Of a stretch of DNA of 64,000 nt, positions 10,414-21,200 are shown piece by piece. The position numbers and the translations under genes are program-made. Within the stretch, counting starts at the first letter, position 1; every line of letters starts with the position of its first letter. The notes below the pieces were generated by a model. That model ran no database searches and was not told the DNA's origin. It saw only the letters and a list, made by a program, of their open reading frames with translations. The stretch is from Nitzschia sp. DOCU1 (Eukaryota; Bacillariophyta; Bacillariophyceae; Bacillariales; Bacillariaceae): assembly GCA_951394045.1 (NCBI GenBank), contig OX595991.1, forward strand, positions 1,054,001 through 1,118,000. Direction: 5' to 3'.

Positions 10414-11428
10414 AGTGACCTAACTTACAAAGGGCGTGCCATCAGCGTTTTCTTCAATAAGAAAGCTCAATATCCTGTACGAATTTTCACTGATCATCTT
10501 ACTCCCCACGACGCTGAAATCGTGAAATTTGCTGGAGATGCCGACGACGTGAAAGATCATTTTAAGCTCGAGATGGAAAGACCTGCCACCAATGCTCACT
10601 CCCGAACAACGAGAAATGGTTATTTCCCTATGTCAAGACTTTGACGACAAGGAGAAAGCACGATGCACTAGACTGAAGGTTTCTTTGGGATACACTTTCA
10701 ACACGTACTGGACATATATGGAAATGGCGGACGAACCCGAGCTACAGGAATTTGACTATTTTGTTCTCATTGACAACGATGCCTTTTTGACAGCACCAAT
10801 GCCCGACCCGTTTCGAATCATGCAACAGAATGATATAGTTGGTATCTACAATATCGAGTCAATGGAAGGAGGATGAAGAACAGGCATTCAAGAGGCGGCG
10901 GCAGCTTCTTTCACTTTGGAAGAACGCAAAAATGCGTTTTTAGACTCACCAAGTTTCCCCATGTTTGACGAGAACGGTATCTGGGGAGGCAGCTGTCCTG
11001 AAAAGCCAGGTGTGTGGATGTGCTTCTTTGGGGGTCGGCTAGATTTTTTAAGGTCCAAGCGGTTCAAGGACTTTGCACGTCAAATGCCATTTCATACCTA
11101 CATGGCACGGACGTCACGGCAAGCCGTAATAACGGTCGGTTGGTCCATCCTGGCAGGAGGCGACAAAGTGTGGTACTTGTCCAAACGGGGCATTGAAATG
11201 GGTGTGTACCATCATGGCTGGGTAGATGACGCGGAAATCATTCGCAACGACGACACAACTTTAGTGGGCTACAAGAAGAACACGTTATTTCATTGGCACA
11301 ATTTTACGGAATCCAAAATGACGAGCCTTATGAAATGGGGGGAATATATGGAATCTCAACCAACGTCAAAAGTGGGAACGAAGTGGCGACAATGTATTGA
11401 CGCTAAAGGGAGCAAGTACGGTTCGTGA
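10414..11428 (+). pseudogene. Broken GT15-like (KRE2/MNT1-like) glycosyltransferase domain
   Basis: Coding similarity runs through the whole stretch but changes frame. It begins DLTYKGRAISVFFNKK near 10417, needs a one-base shift between about 10553 and 10575, and continues as WKDLPPMLTPEQRE. It meets an in-frame TGA at 10874-10876, after IESMEGG, where the GT15 alignment expects a Trp-rich segment. It then continues to the stop at 11428. GT15-like marks are the paired-acid strand FVLIDNDAF, the DFLRS segment and HHGWVDD. No start codon or membrane anchor precedes it. A possible 82-bp intron (10332-10413, CAA|GTGTCC...CATCTAG) would splice it in frame to the GT92-like exon. It therefore looks like the decayed second half of a bifunctional gene, unless the two lesions are assembly errors. 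Confidence 0.65.
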
Positions 11429-11516
11429 AAAGATATCAAAAGAGGAGCGAATTTCTTGTTATTCTAAGCCCGAAGTTCTCCGTCGAGGCACACGCAACAA
11501 CTACATATCATCAGCC

Positions 11517-12752
11517 TCATCTTGTCCGACTGTCCTGAGGCGACTCCTCGTGAAGCGACTGAACAGCGTTGGTACCGGCACTGCTGCCATCTGGATGAGA
11601 AACCAAGTCTGGCCTGGTAGTTTGTAGCACTTGCACCCATTTGGGATAGAGCTCGGGTTCTTCCTGTTGCACCGAAACCGCAATGCGCTCCATGGTAGGA
11701 TATTCCGTCGCATAATTATGCGTAATGGCAACGGTTGCCTCCAAATTCAAAACTAAATGCGGCCATCCTGCTGGAACGTAAACGGTCTCTCCTGGACGTT
11801 GCAGTACTTCAATCGCATTTGGGTGGGCCTCCATGGCGCTATCATACCATTCCGCAAACCACAAAGCAGAAGGTATTTGATGAGGTTCTTTCATTCCAAT
11901 CGAGCGCTGGTCTGTCCCATATGGAAATAGCACCCATCGTTTCAATCCTTCCACAACTGTTACCCAAGCATGAGTCCCCATGGGATCGATATGTAATCCT
12001 GTACCGGAACGTGCGGGTCCCATCAAGATCCATCGATACGGAGGCCGTTCGTCTTCGCCCAAGGGTTCAAATAAATCGGGAGCCGCAAAACATTGAGGGA
12101 CATTATAGTCTTCCATTAAGCACATGCGATCGTCGGATGCCAATTGCGAGTCATAGACAGCCAATGGAGCATCGTCCACCATTCCTTCTAGACTTGTAAC
12201 ATATTTATGGTAGGTTTCCAATGTCATGCCAGCCCCATGAGTATCAGAAAATCGCCAATAATAGTCTCCAAAGTTCGATACAAGTTCCTTCCACCGACAA
12301 GTCTTCATGGCCTTCCACTCATCGGTCAATCCCTCCAATACGACAGGAACGTTTTGTCGTTCAAACCATGGATAATGAGAAAGTGCGGTTGCTTCTGTTT
12401 TGGGGATTCGAATGGCGGTTGTTTTGGGTTCGGTCATGAATCGTTCTTGCAATTGACGCCACTTGGCCAGTGCTGTCGACGAAAGCACGGGCAATTGACT
12501 CTCTCGTCGCAACAGGGAACATCCAGATCCCACATTCAAGACGGATCTTATAGTAGGATGGAGAGTCACGAGTTGCGAGGCTCGCCAACCAGGCAAATCG
12601 CATCCATCGACCAGTGGAAGCACAGGTTCGTCGTCGTCGTCGTCGTCGTCGTCGTCTGAAATCAACAGTAATTGTGGACGTTCTTCCTTTTTTACTTCCC
12701 AGATTTCATAGCGTTCATCTGGTGTCAGGAACAAGGCCTTTGCTTCTGTCAT
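11517..12752 (-). CDS. JMJD6-like JmjC Fe(II)/2-oxoglutarate oxygenase
   Basis: Single exon, 411 aa from ATG 12752. The frame is open to an earlier ATG at 12905, but those 51 residues look like translated leader (Thr run, no domain). The JmjC cupin occupies about residues 185-380. Its metal-binding H-x-D lies in GTGLHIDPMGTHAW, the distal His region in PAGWPHLVLNLEATVAITHN, and the KRWVLFP strand lies between. This pattern matches JMJD6-type hydroxylases, which modify lysine or arginine side chains in nuclear proteins. Substrate specificity cannot be read from the sequence. An Asp9 run near residue 34 is encoded by a trinucleotide repeat. The gene converges on the glycosyltransferase locus and diverges from the F-box gene at 13137. 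Confidence 0.85.
   Translation of the reverse strand: MTEAKALFLTPDERYEIWEVKKEERPQLLLISDDDDDDDDDEPVLPLVDGCDLPGWRASQLVTLHPTIRSVLNVGSGCSLLRRESQLPVLSSTALAKWRQLQERFMTEPKTTAIRIPKTEATALSHYPWFERQNVPVVLEGLTDEWKAMKTCRWKELVSNFGDYYWRFSDTHGAGMTLETYHKYVTSLEGMVDDAPLAVYDSQLASDDRMCLMEDYNVPQCFAAPDLFEPLGEDERPPYRWILMGPARSGTGLHIDPMGTHAWVTVVEGLKRWVLFPYGTDQRSIGMKEPHQIPSALWFAEWYDSAMEAHPNAIEVLQRPGETVYVPAGWPHLVLNLEATVAITHNYATEYPTMERIAVSVQQEEPELYPKWVQVLQTTRPDLVSHPDGSSAGTNAVQSLHEESPQDSRTR
12628..12656. repeat. TCG/GAC trinucleotide microsatellite in coding sequence
   Basis: About nine and a half uninterrupted TCG units on the plus strand encode the poly-Asp run of the JmjC protein. The tract is in frame, so length changes would only alter the number of Asp residues. 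Confidence 0.9.
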
Positions 12753-13136
12753 GATGGTTGTCGTTGTTGTGAGGATGGAATACTGTTGCAATGATGGTGT
12801 GTAGGTTGCAATATGCCAAAAAGTGAATGGCTGCCATTTTGTGCTGATGCGACATTTTGTGGGCGACGACAGAAAAGTGATGCATGACGCGAGCGTGCGA
12901 CCCATTTGATCCTGACTGACGGACGGACGTCAACGCGTCTGACTCCAGCGACTACATCTTTTTGGTCCAAAGAGTCAAAGATACAGCAAAAAAAAGCACG
13001 CCAACTACGGGAGCACAAAAGCATTCTTGTTGCACCACCCATACCTTTCTTGATCCTATTTGCTTCCTCTGTAGCCGATGGTGTTGGCTGCTATCATGTG
13101 CTTTGACAGTTACATGACGTACAGGAACTTTGCACA
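12753..13136. promoter_or_regulatory. Divergent promoter with CRE half-sites
   Basis: This 384-bp region separates the JmjC gene (minus) and an F-box gene (plus). Half-sites of the bZIP/CRE type are present: ACGTCA within GGACGTCAAC near 12925 and TGACGT near 13114. A role is inferred only from similarity to diatom CO2/cAMP-responsive elements. Confidence 0.4.
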
Positions 13137-14270
13137 ATGTTGAAACTTTTGCAAGAATTAGAGGCCCAAGCGCATAGTTCTTCTCACGTGGCGAATCTTT
13201 CCAATGACGACCTGGACGAGGTGGTGAGGCGATTGGAAGAACTAGCAAGACTCTTGAAGGATCAACGTCGGCATAAAGAAGAAGAATGCCTCAGTGGAAA
13301 CGACAAGGGGCATCATCAAATTCCATCCGAAGTACTGCGTCAGGTCTTGCCATTTTTGACCGCATTGGACATTGGGCGTTCCATGCTTCTTTGCAGCAAA
13401 TCTGTGCTAAGACAAGTGGGTTCGGAGACAGTTTGGAGGGCGATTTGTAAACACATGTGGCCGTCACCACCAAGACAAGATATTGTGAGTGCTCTCAGCT
13501 CGTACGAGTCATACTTTCGACAGCGACGAAAATCCATACGGTTGATGGAACACGACGACTTGGGACTACTATTGCCTCCACTTGCTCCAGCAACAGCAGC
13601 ATTGTCAAACGCATGTCTGTTACTAGATATTTGGATGGGATCCCATCTTGTCATCTCGGAAACTCTTGTTAATTTGCAAGAATTGTGGCAAGAGGGCAGC
13701 ATGACTATGGAACTCTCCTCTCCAATGGAGGTTGCCAAACTGCCACTAGAAAGGGCACACGGCTATAATCTTCCAGTCATGTTCGATCAAGATAGTCAAG
13801 TACGAGCCCGTCTTCAGCTCTTTCCACTCGGCGCACAACATCAAGACGACAAGACCAACGTATCAAGAATTCAGCGCTCATCGGCACCCGTTCTGCTAGA
13901 TGCTGACTCGGCGCAGTGGCGTGGTTGGTTCCACCATGGGGAGGCAACCTTTCTACAGCGCAAAGGCAACGTGGGTCTCCAATTGACAGATCGAGGACAA
14001 TGGATTCAACATCGGATTACTCAGTGTCGACACCCGCGTTGGATGAACTACTTGGGATTCCAATTCAAAGTGATATTACTCTGCGAACGATTGCCATCCT
14101 CCAACAAAGACAAGCAATGTGTAGCGTACGGGTTTACAAGAGTATGCCTGGAAGCCATTCGTCTTCACGAGAACTCTCAGGGAAACATTCAACATCATTG
14201 CTTTCGAAACGATCAAGGATGGGAAAGACACGGGGTAACCCTTGCTCATTTAGTAGAAGAACTATGCTAA
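13137..14270 (+). CDS. F-box protein
   Basis: The frame from ATG 13137 to TAA 14270 gives 377 aa. Residues ~1-55 form an acidic/basic helix. An F-box-like motif follows at ~62-110 (IPSEVLRQVLPFLTALDIG, then ETVWRAICKHMW). The rest is unassigned and probably binds the substrate of an SCF ligase. The 3' end is uncertain. Donors at 14235 (GTAACC) or 14253 (GTAGAA) with the acceptor CTCTAG at 14343 would replace the last residues with a further ~50 codons ending at TAA 14496. That end lies only 13 bp from the stop of the convergent START gene. The extended reading looks coding-like, but I cannot decide between the two. Confidence 0.7.
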   Translation: MLKLLQELEAQAHSSSHVANLSNDDLDEVVRRLEELARLLKDQRRHKEEECLSGNDKGHHQIPSEVLRQVLPFLTALDIGRSMLLCSKSVLRQVGSETVWRAICKHMWPSPPRQDIVSALSSYESYFRQRRKSIRLMEHDDLGLLLPPLAPATAALSNACLLLDIWMGSHLVISETLVNLQELWQEGSMTMELSSPMEVAKLPLERAHGYNLPVMFDQDSQVRARLQLFPLGAQHQDDKTNVSRIQRSSAPVLLDADSAQWRGWFHHGEATFLQRKGNVGLQLTDRGQWIQHRITQCRHPRWMNYLGFQFKVILLCERLPSSNKDKQCVAYGFTRVCLEAIRLHENSQGNIQHHCFRNDQGWERHGVTLAHLVEELC

Positions 14271-14509
14271 GGGGCCATTCTCTCTCATGTCGATTCATCC
14301 CCGTGATTGATTTGTGGTTTCATCCACGCTCCAACGCCTCTAGTGCAGAAACTTTGCAATGGACTTCACCGTCGTGCAACGGGGTGGAACGAATCGGGTT
14401 GGCAATGTGTACCATCCAATGGATCGAACAAACCTCCCTCTTGCCAGCAACGCAGGATCTGTCGACTTGATCCTCCAAAGCCCTCACGAAAGATAACTAT
14501 CGGAATCCG

Positions 14510-15718
14510 TTATCGATTGAAGAAGAACCTCGGCACTCGATGACGGCCAACATCTGGCGCCCCATGATCGTCTTTTGTCACTGGTGGCATCAACGGTTTC
14601 TGCCATGGAAGATGCCATCGTCGTTTTCTACTGTCCAAATTTTGGATCGTGGGCTGAACCACTTTGTCAAGCTTGCGTTTCCAGAACTCGAGCAGATTGC
14701 CGTCCTTTTTCTCGTCCGCCTTTAAACTTGCCAGACGAGCTGCTTCCGCATCGGCAAGTTCCTTGTCCTTGACAATCACATCGCGCATACTGGTCACCGA
14801 TCGAATACCCGTTGCCCCAATCGTCTTGACGTACACCCACATGGGTATCCATCCGCCACCACCATCCTCTGAACTATCATTCAAGTCGATACGGCATACA
14901 ATAGTGAGGCGTGTCTTAGTATTCCCGTCGAGAGGCTTGTAAAAGGCAATGGAATCTTGAAAGGCTCTTGTGTAGCCATCTTGTCGCGGCAATTGTGGCG
15001 TTTGCACGCTGACACTCCCTGAAACCCAGGTCCCATCCTCCAACGGTTGGTCTGATACACTCAAAAAGACCATGTCACGTTTTCCAAATGCCAGAATCCG
15101 CTTGGTCCGCTTACGTGCTAGAATCATATTGACTCCCTTGTATTCAAAGTTGCCGTAGAGCTCGACTCCCTCATAAAACGGATCCATCTTGGGCATGTTG
15201 GTGGGCCAATTATGCAGTGAAAGCCAATTCCAGCAGTCTTGAATGGGTGCCGGAATAACAGCGACCATTTTCACGTACGGACACGATGGGTCACTGGGAT
15301 GTTCCATCAGAGACACTTCGGCTTCTTGACGACTCGCTAGGACTCTCCAATTGTTACTTCGAAAGGCTTTTGTGTGATACTCTATTTCTACTTCTTTGTA
15401 CGCATCGTACAAGTCTTTGGCATCGAAGGTTTCACCCACAAATTTTCCTCGTTTGGGAGTATAATGATGATGTTGATGTACTTTGTGAGTGGCAGTGGAA
15501 ACCAAATTCGTAGTAGCAACACCATCCGAGGCCACGTGGCTCGCATGATCCAATGGCAATAACAACGCCACAATAACAAATAAAATAGAAAACGCCGAGG
15601 CACAAACATGACCCAAGCCTCTTACGGCATGACTTTCGGAAGCCACGGGTGTCTCATCAATGCTAGTGCCATCGAGTCCACCAAAAGTGCCAGACGCCAC
15701 CGTTTTCACACGACACAT
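14510..15718 (-). CDS. START-domain lipid-binding protein with N-terminal membrane segment
   Basis: Single exon, 402 aa from ATG 15718 (MCRVKTVASG). The open frame extends further upstream, but the extension has no domain and overlaps the shared promoter. One hydrophobic segment at residues ~40-57 (SAFSILFVIVALLLPL) is a signal anchor or signal peptide. A START/Bet v1-like domain occupies about residues 95-330 (VKMVAVIPAPIQDCWNWLSL, ILAFGKRDMVFLSVSD, TRLTIVCRIDLND). START domains bind a lipid in a deep pocket and often move it between membranes. The C-terminus is basic and charged. Ligand and compartment are unknown. Confidence 0.75.
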   Translation of the reverse strand: MCRVKTVASGTFGGLDGTSIDETPVASESHAVRGLGHVCASAFSILFVIVALLLPLDHASHVASDGVATTNLVSTATHKVHQHHHYTPKRGKFVGETFDAKDLYDAYKEVEIEYHTKAFRSNNWRVLASRQEAEVSLMEHPSDPSCPYVKMVAVIPAPIQDCWNWLSLHNWPTNMPKMDPFYEGVELYGNFEYKGVNMILARKRTKRILAFGKRDMVFLSVSDQPLEDGTWVSGSVSVQTPQLPRQDGYTRAFQDSIAFYKPLDGNTKTRLTIVCRIDLNDSSEDGGGGWIPMWVYVKTIGATGIRSVTSMRDVIVKDKELADAEAARLASLKADEKKDGNLLEFWKRKLDKVVQPTIQNLDSRKRRWHLPWQKPLMPPVTKDDHGAPDVGRHRVPRFFFNR

Positions 15719-16193
15719 CTTTTTCTTCGGGGCAACACAAGAAACTACAATCGACGCTTGCGGGAAATTTATATTCCTGATGAAATGGAGGCTTGAACCA
15801 ATATCTCTTCTTTGGGTTACAGCAATGGAGACGACCAGATGCTCGTCTTGGTGATTGACTCTTTCATTGAAGTCAAGTAGTCGTGTGATGGAGTGATGAT
15901 TCGTGACGTTTTGGCGATAATCGTCGGCTTGATGTTTTTTGGCGCCACGTTGCCAACGCAAACGTTTTGAAAATTTGCATCCGGCCGGGACGCGTGATTG
16001 GACAACCGCCAGACGCATGACGTCATGAATGATGTCACTCGTGGCTGCTTCCACGGGACTCAAAAAGGACATTCGACAACATCCAAAAACTCTGACCCAC
16101 GAGGAAAAACTGCAGCAACGATCCAACGATGACATTCTCACAGCATCCATCCACCTTACAATCTCGTTTCAACATTTTACAATTCAAGAAATC
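15719..16193. promoter_or_regulatory. Divergent promoter region
   Basis: This is 475 bp between the START gene (minus, start 15718) and the transglutaminase-like gene (plus, start 16194). The plus frame is open back to 16029, but the first convincing start is at 16194. A perfect TGACGTCA site lies in its middle. Confidence 0.5.
16018..16025. promoter_or_regulatory. TGACGTCA palindrome (CRE/bZIP-type site)
   Basis: Exact TGACGTCA lies about 300 bp from the START gene and 169 bp from the transglutaminase-like gene. The same octamer occurs in intergenic DNA at 40202 and 54768. TGACGT elements bind bZIP factors and act in CO2/cAMP responses in diatoms. Function here is inferred. Confidence 0.45.
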
Positions 16194-18136
16194 ATGCCAG
16201 ACTACGACGTGAAATATTTCGAAGCGCTGTTGGAGAAGAGCCGTGCCGAGTGTCTCAAGTATGAAGTTCCATCCTCTGTCAAAGATGCCATGTTCCCAAT
16301 CATGCAAACTCAACGAGGCTTTTTAGCCAAGCGAGATGAAGCCGAAAACGCCAAGAGTCAAGTCAAGAGGCGACAAAACAAGGGAGAAGCTACCAAAGAA
16401 GAATTTGAGGCTGCTGAAAAGCATTACAAAGAACTCAAAAAGGAAGCGGAAACTCAACTCAATCCAGCTGTGGATGCTCTAGTGCCTTTTTTGGAAAATG
16501 ATATTCGTCTCGATTTAGAGCCGACCAGTCTTCACGTCGAGTTGATGAAATGTGAAATTCTTTCTCGACAAACACCCAAGGAATTAGCCAAATTTTGTCA
16601 AGAACACGGCCACGAAACCGTGGACGAGTTGCTCGGAAATCCAGACATGATGAAGGAACTCTTGGTCCAGGGAGGAGCCAAAAATGCCGGCAAAGGAAGA
16701 AACGTGAGCGCCAAATTTATGGAAGCCTACAAACTATTCGATGAATTGATGGAACTCTTGGAAGCACAAGATGAGTCACTGAATACAGATTGTCATAGAC
16801 GCTTAGCCATGGCAGTTGCCTTGGAATTTGCTACGCCGCTCCAAGCATTCAAGAGCAAGGACAAATTTATTGATCCCAAACAACGTTTTTTGCATTTTGT
16901 TCAGGCACACGCCAATGGTGAGCTGGATCCTGCCTTTCCGTACTTTACCACGTGGGAGTTTCGTCGTATCGTCAACGCGGATGCGACGGATGAAGAACTG
17001 CAGTGGGGTCGAGATCAGATGAAACGATACTCCCCCAGGTATCTTGTAACCAATCAACAAAAGTTTCAATATGTGATGCAAGTACGCGACGAAATGCCTG
17101 TATGCAATCCAAAGTGGGGAGAGGATGGGCCTACCTATCGAAAATTATTAAGCGAAGGAGGAAAGGTACGCGGAAAGGGTGCTGTGGTGTTGGGTCGCTC
17201 AAACAGTCTGGACCTTACTATTGTTTCGTGCCACAGTGCGGCCCTCGAGCATGGTTCGGAAGATTTATTTGCAAAGCCTTTGGAGTACCCACTTGGGGTG
17301 TTAAACAGCCCGGGCATGCGGCCATGAGCCGCTGGACCCCAAAGAATGGCTGGGTTACCGCGTTAGGTGCGGCCCTGCTGTGGTCTCATTGGGAAGGGAG
17401 GCATGGACATGACTTTAAGTTTGAAGCCCATGCCAGGTACTTTCAGCAGGATCTGGAAACGTACTTTTTGAAAGTTACGCTTTTGCAATGCATGGCTACT
17501 GCCCACAAAGAACCGTCCATTGCGGGTGATTGGGTGATTCTTTCCACCGAGTCCATGTTTAGGTCATTGGCACGTGTGCAGTTGAAACATTGGTGCGACC
17601 AGGCCGAGGCCAAGGGAGATCAAGGAATTTTTGAGCGCGGTCCCAAGGATGGTCAAGAGCCAGAAGACTGTGATATCCGCAGATTCCTACAACGTAAGGA
17701 TCAACCGAAGAAGGATAACAAGATCGACATTACCGACGATGGATTGGTCCGAATCCCAGCCTGCGCTGCACTAAAGACGGAGGATGTGGCCGTGGGTCGA
17801 TGTTTCGAAGGCGGCGGTCAGATTAATTTCAACAGGAAGTCCACAGGACTCATCGAGTATAAACTGCCGTCGACCGTCCCAAGGAAGCAATATGAGATCT
17901 CCTTCAAAATTTGCACGGTTCATTCGGCCCAAGTAGAGGATTCACTCTGCGTTTCCGTGAACGGCGCGGAAGCAGTCAAAATTCCCGTCCTTTATACAGT
18001 TGGTGACTGGGCACAGACAACCCCGGTGGCAATCGATCTCGGCGGAGACGACGAGATAAAAATTACAAGGGAGAGCCCGGGCGGAAGATTTTTCGGTATC
18101 GCATTAAAAGAACTCACGCTCAAGGGAACTCCGTAG
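16194..18136 (+). CDS. Transglutaminase-like protein with C-terminal jelly-roll domain
   Basis: Exons 16194-17165 and 17237-18136 join in phase 0 across a 71-bp intron (GTACGC...CCACAG) to give 623 aa. Residues 1-310 are mostly charged helix, including a coiled coil at ~45-90. The join creates KCGPRAWFGRFICKAFGVP, followed by VKQPGHAAMSRW. A Cys in a CGPRAW turn and a His after PG resemble the Cys and His of the transglutaminase-like papain fold. The third triad residue is not obvious. From about residue 500 a beta-rich domain (YEISFKICTVHS, SVNGAEAVKIPV, DEIKITRESPGG) resembles a galactose-binding or CBM6/35-type jelly roll. No signal peptide is seen. Activity could be protease, amidase or transglutaminase; I infer only the fold. 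Decayed copies of the last domain lie at 21.9-22.3 kb. Confidence 0.7.
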
Positions 18137-18228
18137 AGATTAAAAAATAGATATAGCGCAATCTAATATCAAAAAGGTTTGTAGATTTGGACAAGGCTAA
18201 TTATGTGCAAGCCATCCACCATCTATGA

Positions 18229-21200
18229 TCAAGCTCGGCTTCGACCGCCGGGTTGTTGGACAGATGTACCGGTGATGTCAACTTCTATCGTACCAAAAAC
18301 ACTTTGCCTGAGCAGTTCCTGGGGGATTTCTCCTGTCACGAAGATGTTTTCCGTGATATTAAATATCTCTAAGTCAGCAAAATTGGCAACATCGGATGGT
18401 ATTGTGCCCAAAAGTCCGTTTTCTGGGAGCTGAATTTGTCTTATCAAATAATCTGAATCGCAGACAACACCATACCATGCGCACTCGGAACGACTCGTGA
18501 GCCAATATGAATTGTCATCCCAACTTAACCCGTTAAGAGCGTGGAATAACACCGCTAGATGATAGCGAGTTATTGTTTTTTCGATGCTCTCGACCTCTGG
18601 CTCCGCTTCCGCCATCCATAGAATGGCAACATTCTTAGGATCCAAGCAATCTGTTGCCAGTGGCGGGATGTTGATGACATTGTTCACAAGTAACAGGCTA
18701 ACAATATGGGCGTGCGCTTTGATAATATCAGCCGGGATACCCGGTATTTCACGTCCGCAATAACACTCGACCACTGGAGAGAAGTCATCGAATATATCAT
18801 TGGGAATTGCACTGCACAACGCATTCCGATCCGGAAGACTTTCATTGCGCGGAAACGGAGCCATATGATCGGGAGGTATCGTTTCCATTGAGGCATCGTC
18901 AGAGTCCGAAACGGTAAAGGCCACAATGAGAGTGACCAGGACCAAGCTTAGCGAGATGATGATGCCACAAATATATCGGAATGCAAGTGTGGTAGTTTTC
19001 TGTCTGATGACTTCTTCACTCGTCACTTGTTCCGCGGCGGGAATGGCGGTGTCATCCAACGCCGTGGCCTCGTAAGCTGCATTCTCTGGGTTCACGACTT
19101 CCTGGCGCGCCGAACTTTCGAGATCGCCTGGCGATTCCTCGATGATGGCTGCTGACGAGACCATCTTTTCAATGAGTCTTGCCCGTGCGACGGCAAGTCC
19201 ATTGAACATTTCTTCATCCGAGGATGACCCCTGACATTGTGCTCTTACGATGTAGGATCCTGCTTGTCCCAATGACATGCGTAATTCTCGTAATTCGCGA
19301 AAGCTCATTTCTAGGCTTGACGAGGATTCCGATGTAGGCAAGGACCTTGTAGACAACTGCGCCAACAGGGCGGCACGCTCTTGGCTTCCAGCCGGTGGTA
19401 GAGAGTTGTTTCGGAACCATGCTGGGAGATCGCCAAAGGCCCGCCCTTGCGCTTGGAAAGCCCCCGGCGTCATGTCACATACAAGTGGACCTTGGCCACC
19501 AGAGATAAAGTCACCACGAGATTCCGGGGGCAAGAAGCTAAAGCTCCCTTCGGCACGATGCCTCGGCGCAGCGCCAGGATGAACGCTGAGCACGTTAGTA
19601 TTCGTGGACGGCATTTGGCCGTGGAATATAGATGCAACAAATCGATCCCCCTCGTCCATTCCTGGACTGGACAGATTTCGAGCCGACATTCGTGCTAGAT
19701 TTCTCATTGACCGGGGTCCCTCGTTCAGCTCTGCGATGGTAGGGGCTGACTTGACCCAGTCCTCGTGACTCGTTGCCTCGGGGGATGGAATTGCCTGCAA
19801 TCCATCTTGACTAATCGACTGCGTGCCATTACCTACATGCTCGGAAAGGTTGTCACCTATCGATGCTGTTGACGGTCCTCCTGAATTTGAATTCACAGTC
19901 AGAGATGACTGGGTCCCCGACTGTATTATCCGTGGTCCACGATTCGAGTCGGCATGCTGCACGGAAGCGTTTGATGACACCAAACCGGCATGATCCACCA
20001 TTCGGGGCTCCGAACTAAGCCTGCGATGAGTTCGAGAGAAGTGTGAATCTGCCGTCGAGGCTGTGGCAGAATTTGGTGTAACTAAATTTTCCGCAGTGGT
20101 GGTACGTGGGGCATCCAGGCTTTGCTTTCGATTAAGCCTTTGCGCGTATGCTGCCTCTGCCCCCATTGGTGCGGGGGGAGGAAAGGACATCGTTGTTGCA
20201 TGTTGAGGGGCGCTGTCCTGAGAGTCATTCAACGCCGCAGCAACGGCATTGGCAGAAACTGCTGTATGTGTTACAGCAGTATCTGATGCCAAGAACTCTG
20301 ATGATGATTCAGCTGAAGTTGCCCAGTCCATGCCCCCAGAATACGACGCAACTTTTCGACGAACTCTTTCCGCATACGTGGAGCTTTCACCCTCGGCTGG
20401 AGCACTGTGAGATGAAGAGGTCGAGAGATTCGGAGAAGTTTCCGATTGCCCCAAATTGGATCCGTTCCTCTGCCTTCGAGGTCGTCGCTGCGCACGTGTG
20501 TGTGTGGTAGATGTGCCATCCCCACCGGTCGATTGAAGATCTGTTCCTGGATTTTCAGCACCTTTCAAAGGGACCGTTCCCTCTGAAGAAACCACGTTCT
20601 CACTAGCCTCAAGATCTGTGCATTCTACTGGTTGGCTTCTTGGCGCTGATTGAGCAGCGGAGCCCATTCGAATCACTTCAGATACAGCATTTCTGGGTGG
20701 CTGTGAATTGTCATCGTCAGACGAAATATTAATTTCTCCACTCTGGGAAACCGCTGGAGAATCTTTTGCGACCACACGCGGCCCCGTAATTTCGCCATTG
20801 TTCTCATTGGATTTTGACTCCTGAGGAGAAATATCCGCTTTATCGGAAGCTTTGGAACCATTGGTATCATTCACGACCTCCACATCGGTAGGATCATCAT
20901 GATGGGTCAAACTCTCACAGTCGGCCGATGGAGAAGCAGCCAATTCCTTCAGAGAAGGCACACTGGCATGACAAGCATCGACCAGAGTAATACTTGCAGC
21001 TGATCCATCTGCCTCGCCGATGCTATTGTTGTCTTGCACACAAGAAAGGGCATCACGGACATCGTCTTCCTGACGTTCGCTTTCGGACAGGGTGGTAGTG
21101 CCAATTCCATCGCTCGCGTCAAAAACCACACCTACGCCTTTCGAAACCATCTCGCCACTAGTTGTGTACTGTTGGCTCTCCAGATCTTCGCCCCAAGAGG

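Noticed and set aside
10874..10876. TGA in the GT15-like region as a selenocysteine codon
   Set aside because: The family does not use selenocysteine, and a frameshift nearby already marks decay. A nonsense change at a Trp-like position is simpler.
12752..12905. Longer start (ATG 12905) for the JmjC protein
   Set aside because: The extra 51 residues lack any domain, contain a Thr run typical of translated leader and overlap the shared promoter.
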